This document shows positions 55,339 through 63,500 of a stretch of DNA of 64,000 nt, piece after piece. The position numbers and the translations under genes are program-made. Source of the stretch: Symmachiella macrocystis (lineage in GTDB: Bacteria > Planctomycetota > Planctomycetia > Planctomycetales > Planctomycetaceae); contig NZ_SJPP01000002.1 of assembly GCF_007860075.1 (NCBI RefSeq), positions 744,001 through 808,000 of the forward strand. The letters run 5' to 3'. The notes under the pieces were generated by a model. That model was not told the origin of the DNA. It worked only from the letters and a program-made list of their open reading frames with translations, and made no database searches. Each line of letters begins with the position of its first letter. Within the stretch, counting starts at the first letter, position 1.

Positions 55339-55675
55339 TCTGGCGTGTGACGGGTGACGGTAATGATTGCGAACATTTTTAGAACTAACTTTCTCATACG
55401 GAAAAGGCCTCGCGACAAGACGCCAAGGCGCAGAGAAGGAATTTAGGGCCGGTTTTACCGGCCGTTGATCGTTAACAACTGCTCTCAGAACATGGTCCTG
55501 ATTTTTAAATGAGCCACTGCAGCAATCGTCCGGCACAGCCGGACCTACTAGATCTGGTTGATGTGATTGCCTTTGCGGCTTGGCGTGAGGTTTCTTTTGG
55601 AGAATGTGAGTCTTCTGTCCTACGTAGAAAGGTGCGTCGCGACGCACCCTACATTTGATCATTGAAGGTTTTGTG
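55339..55675. repeat. Repeat-dense spacer with several palindromic elements
   Basis: This 337-base spacer carries GGCCGGT-TTT-ACCGGCC (55447-55463), GTCCGGC-ACA-GCCGGAC (55528-55544) and an 18-base perfect palindrome GGTGCGTCGCGACGCACC (55631-55648). It also carries a segment CGCGACAAGACGCCAAGGCGCAGAGAAGG typical of planctomycete intergenic repeats. No ORF is convincing. The SDR promoter or readthrough must cross this array. Confidence 0.75.
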
Positions 55676-56434
55676 ATGAGCGAAAAATGTTTTGATGGGG
55701 CGACGGCCTTGGTGACCGGTGGGTCGCGGGGGATTGGGCGGGCTTGTTGTGTCCGCTTGGGGCAGGCGGGTGCGAATGTGGTTGTGAATTACCGTTCTCG
55801 CAAAGAGGACGCCGAAGAAACGGCGCGGCTGGTCGAAGCAGCCGGTGGACAGGCGCAGATTTTGGCGGCGGATGTTTCGGATGAAACCGCTGTGGACGGT
55901 ATGGTCTCCGAAATTGAACAGCGGTTCGGGCCGGTGGAGTTATTGGTGAATAACGCCGGCATTTTTGAGCTATTGCCGCACGAACAAACGACAGCTGCGC
56001 ATTGGCGACTCACGATGGACGTGAATCTCACCGGGCTGTACCTCGTGACCTGGGCTGTGAAGGATCGCATGATCGAGCGGGGTTACGGGCGTATTGTCAA
56101 CGTAGCCTCGATTGCTGGAATCCGTGGACGACCGATGGCGATCGCCTATTCCGTGAGCAAAGCGGGCGTAATTGAATTCACGAAGAGCGCCGGCGAAGCG
56201 TTGGTGAAATACGGAATCCGTATGAATGCGGTTGCTCCCGGTTTGGTCGGCACCGAGATTTTGGACGGTGTCGACGAAACGCTGCTGGACAATATGGTTG
56301 CCGGCACCCCGATATCCCGCATGGGGCAGCCCCGGGAAATTGCTGACGCTGTATTTTATCTGCTGTCGGACCAGTCAAGTTTTATCAACGGACAGACGAT
56401 CGTTGCCGACGGTGGACGGGTGATGTTGCCGTGA
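55676..56434 (+). CDS. Short-chain dehydrogenase/reductase (FabG-like)
   Basis: A protein of about 252 residues from the ATG at 55676 with a GAAGG ribosome site. Classical SDR motifs: the cofactor motif TGGSRGIGRA near residue 15, NNAG near 89, and catalytic Ser (VASIAG) and YSVSK near 155. The basic residue after the second beta-strand (NYRSRK) favours NADP(H). It resembles 3-oxoacyl-ACP reductase, but sequence alone cannot separate FabG from other SDRs. It stands alone after the repeat-dense spacer. Confidence 0.88.
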   Translation: MSEKCFDGATALVTGGSRGIGRACCVRLGQAGANVVVNYRSRKEDAEETARLVEAAGGQAQILAADVSDETAVDGMVSEIEQRFGPVELLVNNAGIFELLPHEQTTAAHWRLTMDVNLTGLYLVTWAVKDRMIERGYGRIVNVASIAGIRGRPMAIAYSVSKAGVIEFTKSAGEALVKYGIRMNAVAPGLVGTEILDGVDETLLDNMVAGTPISRMGQPREIADAVFYLLSDQSSFINGQTIVADGGRVMLP

Positions 56435-56550
56435 GTGCGTGGCGACCGGATGCCTAAACGAACTCTCCAGACTTTCGCCCGACTTTCGCTAACCGTATTA
56501 TAGGACTTTGTTGCATTCAAACATTCACCCGCACACCGAGGACTCACAAC

Positions 56551-57480
56551 ATGTCACAGTCCACTACGCGGCGGCAGTTTTTGGCCGTTTCCGCTTCCGT
56601 TACTTCTGCTATGGGGATCGCACACTTGACCGGTTTGAAACTTAACGCCGCAGACAAAAAACCGCTTTACGAAATCTCATTGGCACAGTGGTCGCTCCAC
56701 AAGATGCTGTTCGACGGAAAACTCGACAATCTCGATTTTGCCAAAACGACCAAAGAGAAATTCGGCATCAATGCCGTCGAATACGTGAATCAATTCTTTA
56801 AGGATAAGGCCAAGGACATGGCCTATCTGGGAGAGATGAAAAAGCGTGCGAGCGACTTGGGTGTGGCGAATGTGTTAATCATGATCGACGGCGAAGGCAA
56901 CTTGGGCGATCCCGACGAAGCGGCGCGGATTAAGGCTGTGGAGAATCATTACAAATGGGTCGATGCGGCCAAGTTTCTCGGCTGCCATTCAATACGTGTC
57001 AACGCTCGCAGCGACCACAAATTGTCCTATGGCGAACAAATGGTTTTAGCAGCTGATGGCTTGCGACGGTTGTCGGAATTCGGCGCGAAGAAAAAGATCG
57101 GCATCATTGTCGAAAACCACGGTGGGTTGTCATCCGATGGTGCTTGGTTGGCGGGCGTGATGAAGACGGTCGACAATCCGAATTGCGGCACGCTGCCCGA
57201 CTTCGGCAATTTCCGTATCGGCGACGACAACATGTACGACCGGTACCAGGGCGTCGCGGAGTTGATGCCCTATGCCAAGGCGGTCAGCGCCAAGTCGCAC
57301 GATTTCGACGCAGATGGAAATGAGATTCACACTGACTACCTTCGCATGATGCAGATCGTGCTGGACGCCGGTTATCATGGATACGTCGGCATCGAGTATG
57401 AAGGCAGCAAACTGAGCGAGCCGGAAGGGATCATGGCGACCAAGAAGTTATTGGAACGTGTCCGCAGCGAACTTGCATGA
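56551..57480 (+). CDS. Tat-exported sugar phosphate isomerase/epimerase-like TIM-barrel protein
   Basis: A 309-residue protein with a twin-arginine leader ([15 protein letters not shown]). The body is an AP-endonuclease-2-like (xylose isomerase-like) TIM barrel: [14 protein letters not shown] near residue 38, [24 protein letters not shown] near 190, [11 protein letters not shown] near 213, and [11 protein letters not shown] near 285. Acidic and His residues at strand ends suit a divalent metal. Such exported isomerase-like proteins are abundant in planctomycetes and may act on sugars in the periplasm; the substrate is unknown. It is single, with no obvious operon. Confidence 0.82.
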   Translation: MSQSTTRRQFLAVSASVTSAMGIAHLTGLKLNAADKKPLYEISLAQWSLHKMLFDGKLDNLDFAKTTKEKFGINAVEYVNQFFKDKAKDMAYLGEMKKRASDLGVANVLIMIDGEGNLGDPDEAARIKAVENHYKWVDAAKFLGCHSIRVNARSDHKLSYGEQMVLAADGLRRLSEFGAKKKIGIIVENHGGLSSDGAWLAGVMKTVDNPNCGTLPDFGNFRIGDDNMYDRYQGVAELMPYAKAVSAKSHDFDADGNEIHTDYLRMMQIVLDAGYHGYVGIEYEGSKLSEPEGIMATKKLLERVRSELA

Positions 57481-57497
57481 ATGAGAGACGGACGTTT

Positions 57498-57615
57498 GGG
57501 AGGGCGAGACTCCCGCCGAGCCGTTTTGCTTTGAATGAGAGCGAATCTGTCAGAACTTGTTAGCCTCGGTCACACGTCAAAGTAAATCGCGGCTCAGCAG
57601 GAGCTTCGCCCTCCC
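57498..57615. repeat. Inverted repeat pair of a 26-base GGGAGGGCGA element
   Basis: GGGAGGGCGAGACTCCCGCCGAGCCG at 57498-57523 matches the reverse complement of 57590-57615 at 22 of 26 positions. It lies between the TIM-barrel gene and the following esterase. Its mismatches are mostly C/T and G/A changes, as expected in a stem kept by wobble pairs. Confidence 0.75.
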
Positions 57616-57674
57616 GGAGCGTCGACTGTTACCTTCAAGTGACACTACAGGCATTTCTTCGAGGGGAAATTGCG

Positions 57675-58628
57675 ATGCGTTGGACGTGTATTGTTGCAAG
57701 TGTTTTAGTGTTGGCGATGGCCGGTTCTGCGGCTGCACAACGAGACCGCAAGAAACAGGCCTACCCACCCACCCTCGACGGTGCGACTGTTGAAGTCTAC
57801 AAGACGGTCGGCGATGTGGCGTTGAACATGTACGAGTATTTCCCCGAGGGACACAAACCGACCGACCGGCGGCCGGCGATTGTGTTTTTCTTCGGCGGCG
57901 GCTGGCGGGGAGGATCGCCGAAGCAATTTGAAAAGCAATGCCAATACCTCGCCTCGCGGGGCATGGTCGCCATGGCGGCCGATTATCGCGTGCTGTCGCG
58001 GCAGAAGGTGAAAGCGGATCGCTGCGTCGCTGATGCGAAATCGGCCGTCCGTTGGATTCGCGAAAACGCCGAGCGGTTGGGGGTTGATCCTGAACGGATC
58101 GTTGCATCGGGGGGATCGGCCGGCGGGCATATTGCCGCTTGCACCGGCACGATCACCGAATTGGATGAGCAGCACGAAGACGTAGCCGTGAGTTCACAGC
58201 CCAATGCGATGATCCTGTTCAATCCCGCCGTCGTCTTGGCACCGGTGAATGGCGAATTCCCTGTGCGGAATTCCGAGCAACTTCCCAAGCGGACCGGCGT
58301 GGAGCCAAAACGGATCTCCCCCTATCACCACATACGTACGGGCGTGCCGCCGACATTGATCCTACATGGCGAAGCGGATGACACGGTCAAATTTCAGACG
58401 GTGCAGTGGTTTACCGATGCCATGCAGGAGGCTGGCAACCGCTGTGAGTTGGCCAGTTACGCGGAAGCAGGGCATGGGTTTTTCAATTACGGCCGCAAGG
58501 GAAACCGCTATTTTTCCGAAACCATGCACCGGGTCGATCAGTTTCTGCAGTCGCTAAAATACTTACAGGGAGAGGCTACGATTGAGGAGTTCGTATCCGG
58601 ATTAAACGGTTCGGGTAAATCAAAGTAA
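57675..58628 (+). CDS. Secreted alpha/beta hydrolase (esterase)
   Basis: A protein of about 317 residues from the ATG at 57675 with a GAGGGG ribosome site; the frame opens earlier at 57639. A signal peptide (IVASVLVLAMAGSAAAQ) is followed by the fold with oxyanion region FFFGGGWRGGS near residue 78, the nucleophile elbow ASGGSAGGH near 148, and the His in AEAGHGFFNYG near 280. This is the HSL/BD-FAE type acetyl-esterase layout seen in many planctomycete carbohydrate-degradation genes. The substrate is unknown. It is a distant relative of the esterase at 21464-22366. Confidence 0.82.
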   Translation: MRWTCIVASVLVLAMAGSAAAQRDRKKQAYPPTLDGATVEVYKTVGDVALNMYEYFPEGHKPTDRRPAIVFFFGGGWRGGSPKQFEKQCQYLASRGMVAMAADYRVLSRQKVKADRCVADAKSAVRWIRENAERLGVDPERIVASGGSAGGHIAACTGTITELDEQHEDVAVSSQPNAMILFNPAVVLAPVNGEFPVRNSEQLPKRTGVEPKRISPYHHIRTGVPPTLILHGEADDTVKFQTVQWFTDAMQEAGNRCELASYAEAGHGFFNYGRKGNRYFSETMHRVDQFLQSLKYLQGEATIEEFVSGLNGSGKSK

Positions 58629-58701
58629 TTTCGGTCCTCAGGGCTGTCATCTGCCCAACCGGGGATGGACGAATTTGGGAACGCACAGTTGAGAAACGAC
58701 A

Positions 58702-58959
58702 GTGAGCCAACCCTCTACAAGAACTATCGATTTGTTTTTTGAGGAGACCGGTCTGGGCATTGACGATGTCGCTGCAAAATCGGGACTGTCTCCCCAGCGC
58801 GTCGAGGCGATCGCCCTGGGACGGTGGACTCCCTCTCCCGCGGAACGTGAAAAAATCGCCGCCGCTTTCGGTATTGATGTTGTGAGGATCAGTTGGGGGC
58901 ACACAATGGATCCCCGCAACGTCCGCTACCGCCGTTACGGATTGAAGGAGGACTTTTAG
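58702..58959 (+). CDS. Mini helix-turn-helix protein, copy 1
   Basis: An 85-residue protein with a GTG start. Residues ~5-65 form an XRE-like HTH (IDDVAAKSGLSPQRVEAIALGRWTPSP), followed by ER-KIAAAF-I...I-WGH and a Tyr/Arg-rich end. It is probably a small DNA-binding regulator or DNA-binding-like adaptor. Its partner is the paralog two bases downstream. No recognition sequence was found. Confidence 0.7.
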   Translation: MSQPSTRTIDLFFEETGLGIDDVAAKSGLSPQRVEAIALGRWTPSPAEREKIAAAFGIDVVRISWGHTMDPRNVRYRRYGLKEDF

Positions 58960-58961
58960 CC

Positions 58962-59192
58962 ATGGCCGCCAACGTCGCCGACCTCTGCCAACAACTTGAA
59001 CTCACCGTCGCCGATTTGACCGCGCGCACCGAATTAGAGGAGTCGCGGGTCTTGGCGATTGTCATGGGACGCTGGACCCCCAGCCCAACGGAACGGAAAA
59101 AAATCGCCGACGTGTTCAACCTCACACCCGATGACATCGCTTGGGGGCACAAAACGCCGATCCAACATATTTATGGGCATGGTCCGGGGTAG
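58962..59192 (+). CDS. Mini helix-turn-helix protein, copy 2
   Basis: A 76-residue paralog of the preceding gene, starting two bases after its stop. The AAGGAGG ribosome site lies inside the end of copy 1. The shared core is RV-AI--GRWTPSP-ER-KIA--F------I-WGH. The end IQHIYGHGP differs from copy 1. The two are likely made from one transcript and may form a heterodimer. Confidence 0.75.
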   Translation: MAANVADLCQQLELTVADLTARTELEESRVLAIVMGRWTPSPTERKKIADVFNLTPDDIAWGHKTPIQHIYGHGPG

Positions 59193-59273
59193 CGAGGCGC
59201 GGGTGATCACGGTGTGGGCATGGAAATGTTCCCTTAAATTACGTCTAATAGAGAGAGCACTTAATACAACTCC

Positions 59274-59295
59274 GGCAGGCGGGAGCCTGCCCTAC
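59274..59295. repeat. Second copy of the 22-base GTAGGGCAGGCTCC element
   Basis: GGCAGGCGGGAGCCTGCCCTAC, identical over 22 bases to 9251-9272. It lies 23 bases before the ATG of the SMP-30 family gene, close to its ribosome site, so a hairpin here could affect expression. Confidence 0.85.
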
Positions 59296-59317
59296 GCATA
59301 AACGGGAGAAATGATTG

Positions 59318-60277
59318 ATGAACGACACCCTACGCTGGATGGTTTTCACGGTTGGTCTCGTAGGTATTTGCAGTTTTGCGCACGGCGCCGACGAATTACC
59401 AGCGCCTGCGGACGTCACCACCGAGAAGGTGTTGGTTGTTCCCAAGTACTGCGAAGGTGTAGTGTTTGACCACCAGGGGTACGGTTACATTTCCTGGGGC
59501 GACACAATCACGCAATTTACGCCCGACGGCGAACATCGGGATTGGGCGAAGACCGGTGCACCCAACGGGCACAAGGTATTGGCCGATGGAACGCACTTGG
59601 TGTGCGACGCTTCTCAGCATGCGATGTTGCATTTGGATGCCAACGGCAAAATTCTTGGAGCGGTATCCTGGCAGTGCGAGGGCAAACCGCTTCGCGGGCC
59701 GAATGACCTCTCACTCGATCCGCACGGTGGGTTTTATTTCACCGATCCGGGAGGTTCGAGCGACACCAATCCGATCGGCACCGTGCACTATGTCGATACA
59801 GCTGGAAAGACGCATTTGATCGACGAGGGTTTGGCATTCCCCAACGGCATTGTCTTGCGGCCGGGTGGAAAGATTTTGCTGGTGGCGGAGAGTAAAAAGA
59901 ACCGTATTTTGGAATATGAAGTCCTGGGGCAAGGCAAGGTGGGCAAGCGTCGTGTGTTCGCCGATTTGCCAGCTAAGGATGAAGCGGCAGGGCAGGTCGA
60001 TAATCAGCCCGACGGGATGTGCCTCGATGCGGCCGGCAATTTATACGTCGCGCACTACGGCATGAAACAGGTCCAAGTATTGGATCCTACCGGAAAACTG
60101 ATCGCTCGTTACGACGGCGGAAACCTCACGACCAGCAACGTGGCCTTCGGCGGCGCTGAATCCAATACGCTTTACATCACCGGCGGACTCGGCCCGGAAG
60201 CCGGAGGCGGCGGCTTGTTTCGTATCCCCTTGGGAGTCAAAGGGTTGGTGATTTTACCCCCCAAGGCGGGAGAATAG
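59318..60277 (+). CDS. SMP-30/gluconolactonase/LRE family exported protein
   Basis: A protein of about 319 residues from the ATG at 59318 (GGGAGAA ribosome site). A signal peptide (WMVFTVGLVGICSFAHGA) leads into a six-bladed beta-propeller with GPNDLSLDPHGGFYFTDPGG near residue 128, the typical metal-ligand region of gluconolactonases, and LAFPNGIVLRPGG near 170. Family members hydrolyse sugar lactones with a divalent metal. Export suggests action on periplasmic lactones. The exact substrate is unknown. Confidence 0.87.
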   Translation: MNDTLRWMVFTVGLVGICSFAHGADELPAPADVTTEKVLVVPKYCEGVVFDHQGYGYISWGDTITQFTPDGEHRDWAKTGAPNGHKVLADGTHLVCDASQHAMLHLDANGKILGAVSWQCEGKPLRGPNDLSLDPHGGFYFTDPGGSSDTNPIGTVHYVDTAGKTHLIDEGLAFPNGIVLRPGGKILLVAESKKNRILEYEVLGQGKVGKRRVFADLPAKDEAAGQVDNQPDGMCLDAAGNLYVAHYGMKQVQVLDPTGKLIARYDGGNLTTSNVAFGGAESNTLYITGGLGPEAGGGGLFRIPLGVKGLVILPPKAGE

Positions 60278-60335
60278 GGTATAATCGAGACGTTGGCCGC
60301 TGCCATCATCCACTTCGAGGATCCAACGAACCCCC

Positions 60336-60482
60336 ATGCCACGCCACCGCGCCTTTTTGATCTTCGCCGGCATCATCCTGCTCGGATGCGCATGGGAAGC
60401 GTTCGTAGCGAAGCCACCGCGACCGGTTTGTGAAGCATGCCTGATGAATCCGCCCAAACCGGTGTCCGCCCTCGAGCCGTGA
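60336..60482 (+). CDS. Candidate 48-residue lipoprotein with CxxC motif
   Basis: A short frame from an ATG to a TGA. The start MPRHRAFLIFAGII leads into the lipobox LLGC with Cys at residue 18, so a lipid-anchored peptide of about 31 residues would result. It has a CEAC motif near residue 32 and a Pro-rich tail. The ribosome site (GAGG) is 15 bases upstream and weak. No homolog is known to me. It lies between the SMP-30 gene and the giant FG-GAP protein. Confidence 0.4.
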   Translation: MPRHRAFLIFAGIILLGCAWEAFVAKPPRPVCEACLMNPPKPVSALEP

Positions 60483-60588
60483 TGGCACAGTGGTCGTACG
60501 CTGGGTGCCGCGAGTTTCATCGTTGCCGCCGCTGAGTTATGATGCATAGATCGGGATTTTCGAATTCGCATCATCCAGGGAGAGCAGC

Positions 60589-63500
60589 ATGTTGGTGGGT
60601 TTTGAGCGATGGGGATTGCGGTCTCACAGTCTCGTTGGCGCGGCATTGTTGTGCGTAGCGACGGTGAACCTCGCCACGGCCGATGACTACCGGTTAGACC
60701 GTTTTCAAACGGTTCCGCTGACCGATGTCTATTTCTCCGAAGGCATCTCCTTTGGGGATATCAACGGCGACGGCACGAACGATATCGTGTACGGCCCGTA
60801 TTGGTTCTCCGGTCCCGACTTCAAAACCAAACACGAAATCTATTCCGCCCAGCCACAACCCCGCGAACGTTACGCGGACAATTTCTTTTCCTGGGTGCAT
60901 GATTTCAACGGGGACAAACAGCCCGACGTGTTCGTGGTGGGCTTTCCCGGCACGCCGGCGTCTGTCTACGAAAATCCCGGCCCGCAAAATCTCGATCAAT
61001 TGTGGACCAAGCACGAGGTCTTCGACCAAGTCTCCAACGAATCCCCACAATTTGTGGATATTGTCGGTGATGAACGCCCCGAGTTGATCTGCACCCACGA
61101 CGGCTATTTTGGCTATGCCGTGATTGATTGGCAGCGTCCGTTTGCGAAATGGACGTTTCACAAGATCTCGGAAAAAGTTACCCCCGGGCCGTTCTCGCAC
61201 GGGTTGGGAGTGGGAGACATCAACGGCGACGGCCGCGCGGATGTGCTGACCAAAGATGGTTGGTTCGCCCAGCCACCGAAGCTGAAGGGGGATCCATTGT
61301 GGACATTTCATCCCGCCAAGTTCAGCGGACCGGGCGGGGCGGATATGTTTGCCTACGATGTCGACGGTGATGGCGACAACGATGTGATTACCAGCCTCGA
61401 AGCGCATGCCTACGGACTGGCCTGGTTTGAACAGGTCAAGGAAAAAGGCCAGATCACGTTCGAGCGCCATTTGATCATGGGCCGCGAGCCGGATGAGAAC
61501 CGTTACGGTTTGGTCTTCACAGAATTACACACAGTGAATCTGGCCGATATGAACGGTGATGGCTTGAAAGACATCGTCACCGGCAAGACGTATTGGTCAC
61601 ATCACGAACAAAGCCCACTGTGGGACGCCGGGGCGGTGGTGTATTGGTTTGAATTGGTCCGCAATCCCGACGGCACGGTGAATTGGATTCCGCACAAAGC
61701 GGCGGATGACACGGGGGTGGGGCGACAGGTGGTTGTCGGCGATGTGAATCACGATAATTTGCCCGATATTGTAGTGGGCGGGATGCAGGGGGCGCATGCG
61801 TTGTTGCATGAGCAACAAACCGTCGACAAGCAAACGTATTCAGATGCGCAGCCGCAGGAAATCAAGCGGTTAGCCGCGGGATTAAGTCCCGAGGAAGCAG
61901 CGGCACACATGACGGTCCCCGAGGGATTTTCCGTCAAATTGGCGGCGGGAGAACCGCAGGTACATCAGCCGGTTGCGTTTGCGATCGATCCGCGGGGCCG
62001 AGTTTGGGTGGCCGAAGCGCACACCTATCCCGTGCGTGCTCCGGAAGGGCAGGGCAAAGACAAAATCATCATCCTGGAAGACACAACCGGCGACGGCGTG
62101 CTCGACTCGCGAAAGGTGTTCATCGAAGGATTGAATCTCGTCAGCGGCATGGAAGTCGGTTTCGGCGGCGTGTGGGTGGGGGCGGCTCCGTACTTGATGT
62201 TTATCCCCGACACAGATGGCGACGACGTGCCGGATGATGAACCGCAAATCCTGCTGGATGGATTCGGCTATCGCGATACGCATGAAACACTCAATGCATT
62301 TATTTGGGGGCCGGATGGGTGGCTGTATGGTTGCCACGGCGTTTTTACGTACTCCAATGTGGGCAAGCCAGGAACGGCTGATGAGGATCGCGTTCCCCTC
62401 AACGCCGGCGTGTGGCGGTATCATCCCACGCGACATGAATTCGAGGTTTTTGCTTGGGGGACGAGCAATCCGTGGGGCCTTGATTTCAACGATCGCGGGC
62501 AAGCGTTCATCACTGCTTGTGTGATCCCACACCTGTGGCACATGATTCAAGGGGGCCGTTACCAACGACAGGGGGGACAGCACTTCAATCCGCACATTTA
62601 CTCAAACATTCAGACAATAGCCAAACATCGGCACTATGTCGGCAATATCCGTGACCATGCTTGGTGGGGCAAGGAACCCGATGTACCGCAGGACACGCTG
62701 GCCGCCGGAGGTGGGCATGCGCATTGCGGGGCAATGATTTATCTCGGTGACAATTGGCCGGATAAATACCGCAACCAAATCTTCATGCACAACATCCACG
62801 GCAATCGCATGAACAACGACGCACTGCAGCGGGCCGGTTCGGGTTATGTGGGGGATCGCGCGCCCGATTTGATGTTGGCCAACGACAAATGGTTTCGCGG
62901 AATCAATATGAAATATGGTCCGGACGGGTCGGTGTATGTGATCGACTGGTACGATCGCAACGCCTGCCACCGCACGAATCCCGAAATCTGGGACCGTACG
63001 AATGGGCGGGTGTACAACATTTCTTATGGTAAGCCAGAATGGGATCACCGCGATTTGCGCACATTGAGCGACCTGGATTTGGTCGAGTTACACAATCGCG
63101 AGAACGAATGGTATCCACGCACCGCCCGGCGAATTTTGCAACAGCGCGCATCTGAGAGAAATCTAGACGCGGGCGTCCGCAAGGCGCTATTCGCAATTCT
63201 AGAGTCGACCAACGACGTGGCACTCAAACTCCGGGCGATCTGGACGCTGCACGTCATCGGAGAATTGACCGAGGAAGACTTGCAGAAATTCATGCAAAAT
63301 GACGACGAATACATCCGCGGTTGGGCGATTCAATTGGGACTGGAGAATCGTCAGGTCTCACCGCGCATACTCAGCCAAATGGCCGACATGGCGACATCGG
63401 ACCCGTCTGCGGTTGTGCGGTTGTATCTAGCGTCGGCACTGCAACGTTTGCCGTTGGAACAACGCTGGCCAATCGCTCGTTCGTTGGTGCAGCATGCGGA

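Noticed and set aside
60694-61470. 258-codon minus-strand frame opposite the FG-GAP protein
   Set aside because: It is antisense to a continuous FG-GAP frame with six calcium-loop units.
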